Source: Mesorhizobium sp. B2-7-2 (GTDB lineage: Bacteria > Pseudomonadota > Alphaproteobacteria > Rhizobiales > Rhizobiaceae). From it: a stretch of DNA of 64,000 bases. Both the position numbers and the translations under genes were made by a program. The notes below the pieces were generated by a model. That model worked only from the letters and a program-made list of their open reading frames with translations, made no database searches and had not been told where the DNA came from. Each line of letters begins with the position of its first letter. Position 1 is the stretch's first letter. Of this stretch, positions 1 through 7,493 are shown one piece after another. The stretch spans positions 62,001 to 126,000 of the forward strand of contig NZ_VFTZ01000015.1 in the NCBI RefSeq assembly GCF_006440775.1, given 5' to 3'.

Positions 1-57
1 AACGGAAAATCTTGCACCAAGACAAACCGCAATCTTTCAAAATCCCTGTGTCGGGAC
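1..57. repeat. Repeat family A, truncated copy (right end)
   Basis: The first 57 bases match the right-hand end of a roughly 340-380 bp repeat seen complete at 5121-5481, 9167-9545 and (inverted) 60363-60704. The shared end reads TTCAAAATCCCTGTGTCGG. The copy is followed by CTAG at 58-61, the tetranucleotide that also bounds other copies. The left part lies outside the window. Confidence 0.8.
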
Positions 58-98
58 CTAGTGCGTTTCACCGTTCCCGAAACGGTGAAACGCACTAG
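58..98. repeat. Repeat family E palindrome bounded by CTAG
   Basis: A near-perfect inverted repeat with arms GCGTTTCACCGTT and AACGGTGAAACGC around a short loop, with CTAG at both outer ends (58-61 and 95-98). A related hairpin is at 19508-19540 and a half copy at 60343-60362. A second degenerate element follows at about 113-178: GCAATTCCGGACGGAA, then a reversed TTTTCTGGAATT. It resembles the arms at 19558-19662 and 29580-29625. Confidence 0.7.
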
Positions 99-180
99 CT
101 CTTTGTTTTTGCGCAATTCCGGACGGAAGGCTACGGCGAAGGCGTCCGAGTCCAACCGCTCACACTTTTCTGGAATTTCT

Positions 181-1251
181 CTATTTGCCTTTCGAGCGCT
201 TGCTGGTCGCCTTGGCCGGTTCCGGCCCTTTCGCTTTCCGAGGAACTGAGGTTGGCGTGGTGAGAGGCGACGCGAACACGCAGTTTTGCGCCGAGCGGGA
301 CGACGCTTCGTCGCCGCGCGGTTTCTCGAGAACGACGACGCAGCCATCGAGATCGTTGGTAGCCAGGTGCGCGTAACGCATGGTCATCGACAAGGTCTGG
401 TGGCCCAACCACATCTGGACGCGCCTTATGTCGATACCGCCCTGGACCAGACGTGAAGCGCAGGTGTGACGCAGGATATGCGGCACCACCTGTTCGTCCG
501 CGCCGAGACCGACTTCCGTCTTCGCCTCGTTCCAGATCGCGCGGTACTGCGCCTGGGTAAGCTTGGTGAACGGGCCCTTCGGCCGGCGCCCTTCCGTGTT
601 CGGCGGCAGCTTGATGACTTCCTTGACGCGTTCGGTCATCGGAATGGTACGGCTGCGGCCGGACTTGGTGATCCAGAAGGAGACCCGGTGTTCCTGGATG
701 TCATTCCAGATCAGGCCGAGCGCCTCGCCGAGGCGGCAGCCGGAATCGACCAGGAAGACGGAAAGCCTATAGGCATCCTCGCTGCGGCTCCTGATCGCCG
801 CGAACAGCCTCGTTTCTTCGTCCCTTTCCAGGAAACGAATCCGTCCCGCCCGCTCCTTCTGGCGGCGGAACTCAGGCAGGCTGTGGATATCTCCCATCTT
901 ATGCGCCTTACGCAGCAATTTGCTGAGTGCAGCCATCTTGCGATTGATGGTTGCGTTGCTGTTGCCGCGCTGGCGCAAGGTACCGATAAGATTGTCCAGG
1001 GTATTCTGGTCAAAGGTGCTGAAACGATCTCCAAGAAGGATCTCGTCTATTTCACCAATGAAAGAGCTGACATTGTATTTATGTCGCCCGTCATCCCAGA
1101 GTATATCTCGATAGGCTGCAAAAAGCTCCCCGACCCTATACGACTTTACTTCTCTGATCTTGTTGAACGTGTATCGAAAGTTCGAGTTCTGAGAAGAAAA
1201 AACCGCAAAGTGTGCAGAGGACCCCCCCTCTTGAATCGCTTCGTTCGTCAT
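181..1251 (-). CDS. Tyrosine recombinase / phage-type integrase
   Basis: A 356-residue site-specific recombinase. The N-terminal half (about 35-120) has the small helical core-binding domain. The catalytic domain holds all expected residues: Arg173 in GCRLGEAL, a Lys near 196, His258-x-x-Arg261 in HILRHTCASRL, His284 in LGHQ, and the nucleophile Tyr293 in MRYAHL. A basic tail rich in Lys and Ser follows the tyrosine. The start has no clear Shine-Dalgarno, so the exact N-terminus is uncertain. No excisionase, replication or conjugation genes lie beside it, so it may be a leftover of an integrated element. It sits 243 bp downstream of a porin gene on the same strand and about 1.8 kb from a tRNA-Ser. 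I found no duplicated tRNA 3' end that would mark an attachment site. Confidence 0.88.
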   Translation of the reverse strand: MTNEAIQEGGSSAHFAVFSSQNSNFRYTFNKIREVKSYRVGELFAAYRDILWDDGRHKYNVSSFIGEIDEILLGDRFSTFDQNTLDNLIGTLRQRGNSNATINRKMAALSKLLRKAHKMGDIHSLPEFRRQKERAGRIRFLERDEETRLFAAIRSRSEDAYRLSVFLVDSGCRLGEALGLIWNDIQEHRVSFWITKSGRSRTIPMTERVKEVIKLPPNTEGRRPKGPFTKLTQAQYRAIWNEAKTEVGLGADEQVVPHILRHTCASRLVQGGIDIRRVQMWLGHQTLSMTMRYAHLATNDLDGCVVVLEKPRGDEASSRSAQNCVFASPLTTPTSVPRKAKGPEPAKATSKRSKGK

Positions 1252-1429
1252 TTTTTGACCACACCCCCGAGTGGATAGGCACAGCTACCCGCTTGGAAGC
1301 ATCCTTTCAAGAGTTTTTGTCCGACAAAATGATTTCATCCACCAGACGGCGGATCCCGACGAAACCATTTCACAGACTTCAGCTACCAGTACCCCCTTCT
1401 CGTCTTTCGTTTGCCCTCACCCAGTCACG

Positions 1430-1469
1430 AAAACAAAAACCAGCCCGGGCAAGAAAACGCCCGGGCTGG
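1430..1469 (-). terminator. Rho-independent terminator of the leftward porin gene
   Basis: Perfect 11 bp stem (CCAGCCCGGGC at 1440-1450, complement at 1459-1469) with an 8-base loop. On the minus strand it is followed by a T-rich run (positions 1439-1430, TTTTTGTTTT). It lies 25 bp past the porin stop codon. Confidence 0.9.
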
Positions 1470-1493
1470 ATTTCACTTGTGCAAGTCCAGCCC

Positions 1494-2579
1494 TTAGAAG
1501 TCGCGCTGGAAGCGGAGGACGGCGCCGATGCCGTCGTCGCTGACGTGGAAGTCACTGTCAGACGCGTTGAAGTAGTCAACTTCACCGATGACCGTGAAGC
1601 CCGGCACGACGGTGTAGGCAACATTGGCAGCCACCGCGAAGGTCTTGCCTTCGTCATAGGAAAGCTGAGCGTTGAACGAGGTCTTGTCGTTGAACTTGTA
1701 GGTGCCGCCACCAAAGACGGCCCAGTTGCCATCCCAGTTCTTGAAAGAGTTCGTGTCGACGTGCTTGTCCGAGCCATAGTTCACCATGGCCCACAGCGAC
1801 AGCTCGCTCGTGGCATTCACGTCCAAGCGAGCCTTGCCGGCCCACTCTTCCCAGACGCTGTCATACGCAGCAGTAGCGCTGATCGAGCCCCAGCCCTGCG
1901 TGTACTTCACGCCGCCGACGACATGCGGAACATAGCTGTCGACCGTATTGCCACCGGCACCATCTTCGAGCGAAACCACTGCCGAGAAGCCGTTGCCGGC
2001 ATCGAAATAGTACTGGACCACGCCGGTATCGAAATCGCCGCCGTAGCCGACGATCGAGTCGTCGATGACGTTGCCGGCATAGCCGCTGAACGTCACCCAG
2101 GCCGACTCGTCCTTACCGACGCGGAAACCGCCGAGCTGGATCCAGGCGAAGTTCAGTGAGGGAACACCGCTTGAAGCCGAGATGAAGCCGCCGTCAAAGT
2201 CGCCGTGACCGGTATCCCAATTGAAACGGGTCTCGGTGTAGGTCTTCAACGTGCCGAGCTCGGTTTCCTGGCCGGTCCAGGTCTTCAGCGTGAAGCGGGC
2301 GTGCTTGGAGTAGGTGTCGTTCAAGCTACCGTCCGAACGATCACGGACGTTCGTGGCGCCGTTGATGTCGCCCACGCCGATGTCGTAGCGGATGTAGCCG
2401 CCGATGCGCAGGCAGGTTTCGGTGCCCGGGATGTAGAAATAGCCGGCGCCGTACACGTCGCAGATCTTGACGTATTCAGCCGGTTCCGGCTCGGCGACGG
2501 TCACAGCGTCCGCGGCGCGAGCACCGGAAACTGCGACGAGGGCCGCAGCTGAGCCGAGAAGAAGGCTCTTGATGTTCAT
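1494..2579 (-). CDS. Omp2-type outer membrane porin (Porin_2 family), copy 1
   Basis: A 361-residue outer-membrane channel for small hydrophilic solutes. An N-terminal signal peptide ends near ARA-AD. The mature start contains the alphaproteobacterial porin signature around EPAEYVKICDVYGAGYFYIPG with the paired cysteines CDVYG...TCLRIGG. The protein ends in an aromatic residue (LRFQRDF), as expected for BAM-dependent beta-barrel insertion. A strong Shine-Dalgarno (GGAGGTC) precedes the ATG, and a classic terminator follows. The first about 65 codons and the 16 bases upstream are almost identical to the second porin at 3560-4777, which is in the opposite orientation; the rest has diverged, with fewer loop residues here. 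The arrangement recalls the inverted omp2a/omp2b pair of Brucella. Confidence 0.93.
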   Translation of the reverse strand: MNIKSLLLGSAAALVAVSGARAADAVTVAEPEPAEYVKICDVYGAGYFYIPGTETCLRIGGYIRYDIGVGDINGATNVRDRSDGSLNDTYSKHARFTLKTWTGQETELGTLKTYTETRFNWDTGHGDFDGGFISASSGVPSLNFAWIQLGGFRVGKDESAWVTFSGYAGNVIDDSIVGYGGDFDTGVVQYYFDAGNGFSAVVSLEDGAGGNTVDSYVPHVVGGVKYTQGWGSISATAAYDSVWEEWAGKARLDVNATSELSLWAMVNYGSDKHVDTNSFKNWDGNWAVFGGGTYKFNDKTSFNAQLSYDEGKTFAVAANVAYTVVPGFTVIGEVDYFNASDSDFHVSDDGIGAVLRFQRDF

Positions 2580-2596
2580 TTTCTGACCTCCAGTCA
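2395..2596. repeat. Left arm of 200 bp inverted repeat (porin 5' end)
   Basis: This stretch covers the first about 65 codons and the ribosome binding site of porin 1. It matches the reverse complement of 3543-3744 with only two mismatches that I can count, both silent third-position changes. Identity stops abruptly after the codons for IGGY. Confidence 0.9.
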
Positions 2597-2675
2597 GAAT
2601 CGGACGGGAAAGGTCGAAGAAAAGGCATCATTCTAAGAATTCTCTTGTCATTTCAATGAGATAATCCTTGGCCAG

Positions 2676-2925
2676 TCAGTACAGCCCTGTCCGCCAAAAC
2701 CGCTTATTGGCGAAGGCCTTTCCAGATCCGGTCTTGAAATATTGCTCGAGCTGCCGGGCGTTGGCCTCGGTTTCAACCGCGATATAGGCCTTCAAGGCGA
2801 CAGGCAGATAAGCCTTGGTCGAAGTCACCTGTCCTGATTGGCGATTCGAAACGACGCCGGAGATCGTTTGTCGATCCGACATAGACATCGCCGCTATGGA
2901 GCTGCAGGAAATAGACGTACCATAT
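2676..2925 (-). pseudogene. GIY-YIG family endonuclease, frameshifted remnant
   Basis: Reading the minus strand from 2925 gives a GIY-YIG N-terminal half (WYVYFLQLHSGDVYVGST followed by NDLRRRFES). It carries the Y-x-Y-F-L and Y-V-G-S motifs and the catalytic-type Arg. At about 2838-2845 the frame is lost. The next frame continues the family consensus (QSGQVTSTKAYLPVALKAY, then a region with the expected Glu and KRFW near the end). The expected start is ATA rather than ATG, with an in-frame TAG four codons upstream. Small single-domain GIY-YIG proteins (UPF0213-like) are about 90 residues, as here. Two independent lesions indicate a decayed gene. Confidence 0.75.
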
Positions 2926-3020
2926 GGTCCCCCCACGCTACTTCCTAGCTTCGGGCGACACTCCTACGCCCAAAATGCGGCTCCGGGTGGCCTGCCACCC
3001 GAAGCCCGCAGGGTGTAGGA

Positions 3021-3111
3021 TGGCGGAGAGGATGGGATTCGAACCCACGAGAAGCTTTTGACCTCTACTCCCTTAGCAGGGGAGCGCCTTCGACCACTCG
3101 GCCACCTCTCC
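3021..3111 (-). tRNA. tRNA-Ser (anticodon GCT)
   Basis: On the minus strand the sequence folds as a class II tRNA. The acceptor stem is GGAGAGG/CCTCTCC with discriminator G and an encoded CCA. The D-arm contains GCCGAGTGGTCGAAGGC. The anticodon stem CTCCC/GGGAG has loop CTGCTAA, giving anticodon GCT for AGC/AGU serine codons. There is a long variable arm and a T-loop GTTCGAATC. A large variable arm and discriminator G are both serine hallmarks. It lies between two divergent porin genes. Confidence 0.97.
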
Positions 3112-3130
3112 GTCGCGCCGGTGGATAAAG

Positions 3131-3161
3131 AAAAGCGCCGGCACAATCAACAAGCCGGCGC
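3131..3161 (-). terminator. Hairpin with T-run on the minus strand, upstream of tRNA-Ser
   Basis: Perfect 8 bp stem GCGCCGGC (3135-3142) / GCCGGCGC (3154-3161), followed on the minus strand by TTTTCTTT. It has the form of a Rho-independent terminator for leftward transcription ending 20 bp before the tRNA, yet no protein-coding gene lies upstream on that strand. It could end a small RNA or be a leftover. Confidence 0.6.
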
Positions 3162-3542
3162 CATAATCAGCGAAAAATCGGCGGGCCTGCGTTCTCCCGC
3201 CGCTTCAGATGGCGATTCTGCGGCAATCGCCTGGCGGCCGACTCAGCTGCCCGCCGCATTTCCGTCGGTCCTTTGCCGGATTCGGGCGGATTCAGCCTTA
3301 CGCGGACCTCGATGGTTAACGAGAGCTTTCGGAGTGAGGCCAAATCGTGTCATTTGTGCAACAACCCCCGGCGATAGCGCCCGGACGGCCCTCGCTGTGG
3401 CACGATCGTGGTTGAACGGCGCCGGCTCATGGGTAATGTCAGCTTCGAAGGAGCGGCGCGGTGCGCATCTTTTTCGGTAGTGGGGATGGGGCAGGGAACG
3501 CTGTCCTTCAGCAAAAAATACCCAGACCCGTTTTTTAACTTT
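3162..3542. other. Non-coding stretch upstream of porin 2
   Basis: About 380 bp without a credible gene. It must hold the promoter of the rightward porin, and may hold that of a leftward untranslated transcript ending at the hairpin at 3131-3161. I see no convincing sigma-70 boxes. Confidence 0.5.
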
Positions 3543-3744
3543 TGACTGGAGGTCAGAAAATGAACATCAAGAGCCTTCTTCTCGGCTCAGCTGCGGCCCT
3601 CGTCGCAGTTTCCGGTGCTCGCGCCGCGGACGCAGTGACCGTCGCCGAGCCGGAACCGGCTGAATACGTCAAGATCTGCGACGTGTACGGCGCCGGCTAT
3701 TTCTACATCCCGGGTACCGAAACCTGCCTGCGCATCGGCGGCTA
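3543..3744. repeat. Right arm of 200 bp inverted repeat (porin 5' end)
   Basis: Inverted partner of 2395-2596. It covers the ribosome binding site and the first about 62 codons of porin 2. The two arms enclose about 950 bp containing the tRNA-Ser, the GIY-YIG remnant and both porin promoter regions. Confidence 0.9.
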
Positions 3745-4777
3745 TCTCCGCTATGACATCGCCGGCGGCGACATCGGCTCGTTCGACGGTGCCCGCGGCG
3801 CCGACGTCAAGGACGGCAAGGACCAGGGCACCTGGTTCAAGCATGCTCGTTTCTCGCTGAAGACCTGGACCGGCCAGGAAACCGAGCTCGGCACCTTGAA
3901 GACCTACACCGAGACCCGCTTCAATTTCCAAAACTCGGGGAACACCGACACTACACCTTTCGTCAATGCCCCCGGCAGCAGCACCTCGCTGAACTTTGCC
4001 TGGATCCAGCTTGGCGGCCTGCGCGTCGGTAAGGACGAATCGGCTTTCGATACGTTCGTCGGCTACGCCGGCAACGTCATCCAGGATACGCTGATCCCCT
4101 ATGGCGGCTTCGACACCAATGTCGTGCAGTATTACTTCGACGCCGGCAACGGCTTCTCGGCGGTGGTCTCGCTCGAAGAAGGCGCGGGTGCCGGCACTCT
4201 CAGGGATCCTCTCGGCGTTGGTCTTGGTGCAGCCGCCAACTATGGCGCATATTACGGCGCGGGCGCGATCGACTCCTATGTTCCGCATATCGTCGGCGGC
4301 GTGAAGTGGACGCAGGGCTGGGGCGCGATCACCGGCGTCATCGCCTATGACAGCAACTACGAGGAAGTGTCCGGCAAGGTCCGCTTGGACGTGAACGTCA
4401 ACGACGCCCTCTCGCTGTTCCTCATGGCCGGCTATGGCACCGACGACAATCTCAACGACCGCACCTACTTGCACTATGCAGGCGGTCGCGGCTTCTACAA
4501 GCCGTGGGGCGGCAACTGGGCTGTGTGGGGCGGCGGTACCTACAAGTTCAACGAGAAGGCCTCGTTCAACATCCAGGCCTCGGCTGACGATTGGAAGAAC
4601 GTCGGCGTCGCCGCGAACGTCGCCTACACTGTTGTCCCTGGCCTCACGGTCACGGCCGAAGTCGACTACCTCCATGGGGGCCGGTTCGGCGATGCTGGTC
4701 CGGAGAACTTCACCTTCACCGGTGGCACCAAGAAGAACGTCGTCGGCGGCATCCTCCGCTTCCAGCGCGACTTCTAA
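3560..4777 (+). CDS. Omp2-type outer membrane porin (Porin_2 family), copy 2
   Basis: A 405-residue paralogue of the porin at 1494-2579, transcribed the other way. The signal peptide (cut near ARA-AD), the CDVYG/TCLRIGG cysteine pair and the C-terminal aromatic residue (LRFQRDF) are all present. It is 44 residues longer than copy 1, mainly through longer predicted surface loops (for example around residues 215-235, GLGAAANYGAYYGAGAI). This may change pore size or phage and antibody recognition. ATG 3560 is chosen because of the upstream GGAGGTC and because it matches the first porin; in-frame codons further upstream are not conserved. A terminator lies 25 bp downstream. Confidence 0.94.
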   Translation: MNIKSLLLGSAAALVAVSGARAADAVTVAEPEPAEYVKICDVYGAGYFYIPGTETCLRIGGYLRYDIAGGDIGSFDGARGADVKDGKDQGTWFKHARFSLKTWTGQETELGTLKTYTETRFNFQNSGNTDTTPFVNAPGSSTSLNFAWIQLGGLRVGKDESAFDTFVGYAGNVIQDTLIPYGGFDTNVVQYYFDAGNGFSAVVSLEEGAGAGTLRDPLGVGLGAAANYGAYYGAGAIDSYVPHIVGGVKWTQGWGAITGVIAYDSNYEEVSGKVRLDVNVNDALSLFLMAGYGTDDNLNDRTYLHYAGGRGFYKPWGGNWAVWGGGTYKFNEKASFNIQASADDWKNVGVAANVAYTVVPGLTVTAEVDYLHGGRFGDAGPENFTFTGGTKKNVVGGILRFQRDF

Positions 4778-4802
4778 GGCCAGATATTTCTGCGATACAA
4801 AG

Positions 4803-4831
4803 AAACCCGGCGGGCAACTGCCGGGTTTTTC
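4803..4831 (+). terminator. Rho-independent terminator of porin 2
   Basis: A 9 bp stem AAACCCGGC (4803-4811) / GCCGGGTTT (4820-4828) with an 8-base loop, running into TTTTT and CTTT. It closes the rightward porin transcript. Confidence 0.9.
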
Positions 4832-5116
4832 TTTCTGGTTTGATGCATGTCGAGGTTCCAAACCGCCGCGCGGTTTGGGTGCTCATCAGCAATGTCGAAG
4901 GCGGCCGTTTGGCATTCCACACCGTCGAAGTGAAGCGTCGGTGAAGAGCTTCAACTCCGGCGAAACAGGCTCTCCGACCCTACGCGACATCTCTTCGCCT
5001 GGGAGCAGATCGAACACTCCCCGCTGCGTTTGCCAATTGCCAACGTCGAGGCATGAGCGGGAAGGTGCCAGTTTCATCAATTCCGGGGAAATGCCCGACC
5101 GGCACCGCAGTTGCTT
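4832..5116. other. Intergenic stretch without a recognised gene
   Basis: No reading frame here looks like a real gene. A short frame ending at 4944 (NVEGGRLAFHTVEVKRR then stop) could be a coding remnant, but I do not recognise it. The stretch ends at a CTAG (5117-5120) where a family A repeat begins. Confidence 0.4.
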
Positions 5117-5120
5117 CTAG

Positions 5121-5481
5121 TAGCACGGCACAGGGATTTTGACCGACCGGCTCTGTTGCGTTGGCAGGTGGAGATTGGCCGAAACGCCCACCTCGTCGTC
5201 ATTCCAGGGCGGAGCAGGAGCGAAGCTCCGTCGCGAAGACCCTGGAATCCATGCCGTTGCCTTCGCCAAGGAATGCAACGGAGCAAAATTCTGCACCGCA
5301 GCAACGCTTCCAAGTCACGGAATGGATTCTATGGTCTGCGCCGCGTCGCTTCGCTCCTTGCTCCGCCATAAAATGACGACGTTGGGGCGGCTTCAACCAA
5401 TCCCCGGCGACTTCACGGAAATGAATGGAAAATCTTGCACCAAGACAAATGGCAACCTTTCAAAATCCCTGTGTCGGGGAA
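5121..5481. repeat. Repeat family A, full copy (MITE-like)
   Basis: About 360 bp with terminal inverted repeats (left CACAGGGATTTTGA, right TCAAAATCCCTGTG) and an internal palindromic core: CATTCCAGGGCGGAGCAGG...CTGGAATCCATG, then a second hairpin with GGAATGGATTCTATGG and CTCCGCCATAAAATGA. CTAG at 5117-5120 precedes it; the right flank reads CTGG, a possible decayed CTAG. No open reading frame of a transposase is present, so it would be non-autonomous. Confidence 0.8.
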
Positions 5482-5633
5482 CTGGAGAACGCAGGACGAA
5501 GCGGCGGGAGCGGATCATCACCGATCCAGCATTATGTGGCAGGTTTCTCGACCAAGTCAGACGGCATTGACAGATGCCGCCAGTGTTTCCGCATCGAGCA
5601 ACCGGCTCGCCGCAGCCGTTCCAGTGGCCGAAA

Positions 5634-7313
5634 TCAAACTTCGGCGAGGTCGCCTAGTGCTTCGATGAGCGGTTTGATCTCGCCCTCAAAATTCTTCCAG
5701 CGCTTGACGGAGGATTTGTAGATCGGCTGACGAACCTGCCAACGGCTGGGGGTGGTAACGGCCCCTTCCCTGTCGAAGAAACGAAGACATGCGTCATCCC
5801 AAGGCAGGCCGAGATAGTCTATGAGCCGGCGCGACTGTGCCTCCTGGTCCTCGACAAGCGTCTCATAGCGATTCTCGAAGATACGGCCTGGGAAAACCTC
5901 GTTCCAGTGACGCATCAAGCGGTCGTACTCGCGATAGTATAGGCCTAGCGCCTGCAGGTCCGTGTTGTAGCTGTGTGCTGAGCTGAACGGCAGGACATAG
6001 CACGATACGCAGTTATCGATTGCGTCGCGGCGACAGTGAATGATGCGCGCCTTGGGAAAGAGCAGCGTGAGAAGGCCAATCAATTCGAAATTGTGCGGCA
6101 TCTTATCCACGATGCGCTGCGCCGTCGGGGCGCGTTCCCGCAGATAGGTAAGGTGCTCTTCAGCCAACGTCCTGGACAAGCCTTCGGTGATCGTCTGGAT
6201 CGGCTTGTTGAAATCCGGGACAGAGGGTTGCAGGCCGATTGCATTCGCAACCCGCCTCAGTTTGCTAAGCTCTCCGGCGCCATGAACCTCAGGATGGCTG
6301 GCGCAGATCTGTTCGGTAAGCGTCGTTCCCGAGCGTGGCATGCCCACCACGAATACGGGCGCTTCGGAAGTATTGCCGTAACCAGACCTTGCGGCAAACA
6401 GCTCCGGCGTGAAGGTTTCAATCGTCAGGTCTACGAAGCGACGGTACCGATCGATGTCGAATTTGTAACCTTCCGCTTGCTTCGCCTTCTTGAAGTGGTC
6501 GAAGGCTTCCGCATAGCGCTTGAGGTCGTTTTCCACCTTGCCGGCGGCGTAGTTGAGGCTGGCTTTGGCCTCCGGCTTAAGCCCCGGACTGTCCAGTTCG
6601 CGAAGGATCGCCTGGAGCTCGGCGGGCTCCTCGGTGAACTTTCGGGTTTGCACAAGGTCGTAGTAGGCGGCCGCCGCGTCGATGCGGCGTTCGATCGCCT
6701 CCTTGAGATAGGTAGCGGCCTCATCCATGCGCCCAAGACCGGTGAGCGCGGCCGCTATTCCGATCCGCGCCTTGGGATGGTCGCGGTTGATCTTCAGCGC
6801 CTTCTCATAGAGCGGCAAAGCCAGGTCGGGTTTGTCGAACTGGGTGTAGACGCGCCCTAGGGCGCAAAGCGCCTCTATGAGATCGGGCTGCACTTCCAAG
6901 GCATACTGAATATGGTCGATCGCTGCCGAATATTCACTCAGCTTGCCATAGGCCTCGCCAAGGCTGAGGTGGTAATAGGGGTTCTTAGGCTCTTCCGCGA
7001 TCGCACGCCCGAAATAGCGCAGCGCCGCCTCGTCGTCGTAGCCGAGGCAAACGGTGCCCATGATGTAGAGCGCCAGCGGATGGTTTGGCGTTCGAGCCAG
7101 CACCTGGAAGCATAGATCCTGCGCTTCATCGAGTCGTTTGGCTTGTTGACACTCATAGGCTTTCGCCAGCAAAGCGTCGTCGGCCTGCGCGCGGGCAAGC
7201 GAATTTGCCTTGTGGAGGCTCGGCTGTGGCGGACTTGCCTGGGGCCATCTGGGTTTCGGCGCAGGGCCGGATTTCAAGTGTTTGGACCAGGCGGGCGGCA
7301 GACGATTGTTCAT
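5634..7313 (-). CDS. TPR-repeat sulfotransferase
   Basis: A 559-residue protein. Residues about 45-280 form tandem tetratricopeptide repeats (for example ALYIMGTVCLGYDDEAALRYF, then NPYYHLSLGEAYGKLSEY). Residues about 318-555 form a sulfotransferase domain. The 5'-phosphosulfate loop is PVFVVGMPRSGTT (about 319-331), and the 3'-phosphate region includes CRRDAIDNCVSCY. It probably moves a sulfo group from PAPS to a protein or carbohydrate acceptor that the TPRs help recruit; the acceptor is unknown. No signal peptide is evident. ATG 7313 is preferred; the same frame continues upstream only as antisense of the aminotransferase gene. The gene is divergent from that aminotransferase with about 180 bp between starts. 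Confidence 0.85.
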   Translation of the reverse strand: MNNRLPPAWSKHLKSGPAPKPRWPQASPPQPSLHKANSLARAQADDALLAKAYECQQAKRLDEAQDLCFQVLARTPNHPLALYIMGTVCLGYDDEAALRYFGRAIAEEPKNPYYHLSLGEAYGKLSEYSAAIDHIQYALEVQPDLIEALCALGRVYTQFDKPDLALPLYEKALKINRDHPKARIGIAAALTGLGRMDEAATYLKEAIERRIDAAAAYYDLVQTRKFTEEPAELQAILRELDSPGLKPEAKASLNYAAGKVENDLKRYAEAFDHFKKAKQAEGYKFDIDRYRRFVDLTIETFTPELFAARSGYGNTSEAPVFVVGMPRSGTTLTEQICASHPEVHGAGELSKLRRVANAIGLQPSVPDFNKPIQTITEGLSRTLAEEHLTYLRERAPTAQRIVDKMPHNFELIGLLTLLFPKARIIHCRRDAIDNCVSCYVLPFSSAHSYNTDLQALGLYYREYDRLMRHWNEVFPGRIFENRYETLVEDQEAQSRRLIDYLGLPWDDACLRFFDREGAVTTPSRWQVRQPIYKSSVKRWKNFEGEIKPLIEALGDLAEV

Positions 7314-7493
7314 GGTGTCTGCTAGCAAAAAGCGCGGCTGGAATCCAGTCCAAGCTCGACGCGCAGCCGATGCTTTCAGTGACGTTTGCATCCTTCGCCG
7401 CGCGAGTAAGAACGCGTTCAGCGGTTTCAATCCAGCTTGCGCGTAATCAACCACCACGCTAGCAAGAACGCCATTTCCACGCGAGCCTGTGCC

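Noticed and set aside
181..3111. Integrative element inserted in tRNA-Ser
   Set aside because: A recombinase is near, but I found no second copy of the tRNA 3' end, and the porin between is a normal core-type gene, so no element boundaries can be drawn.
5121..5481. Short proteins encoded in family A repeats
   Set aside because: The same apparent peptide recurs in several copies only because the DNA repeat is the same; frames are not kept and there are no ribosome sites.
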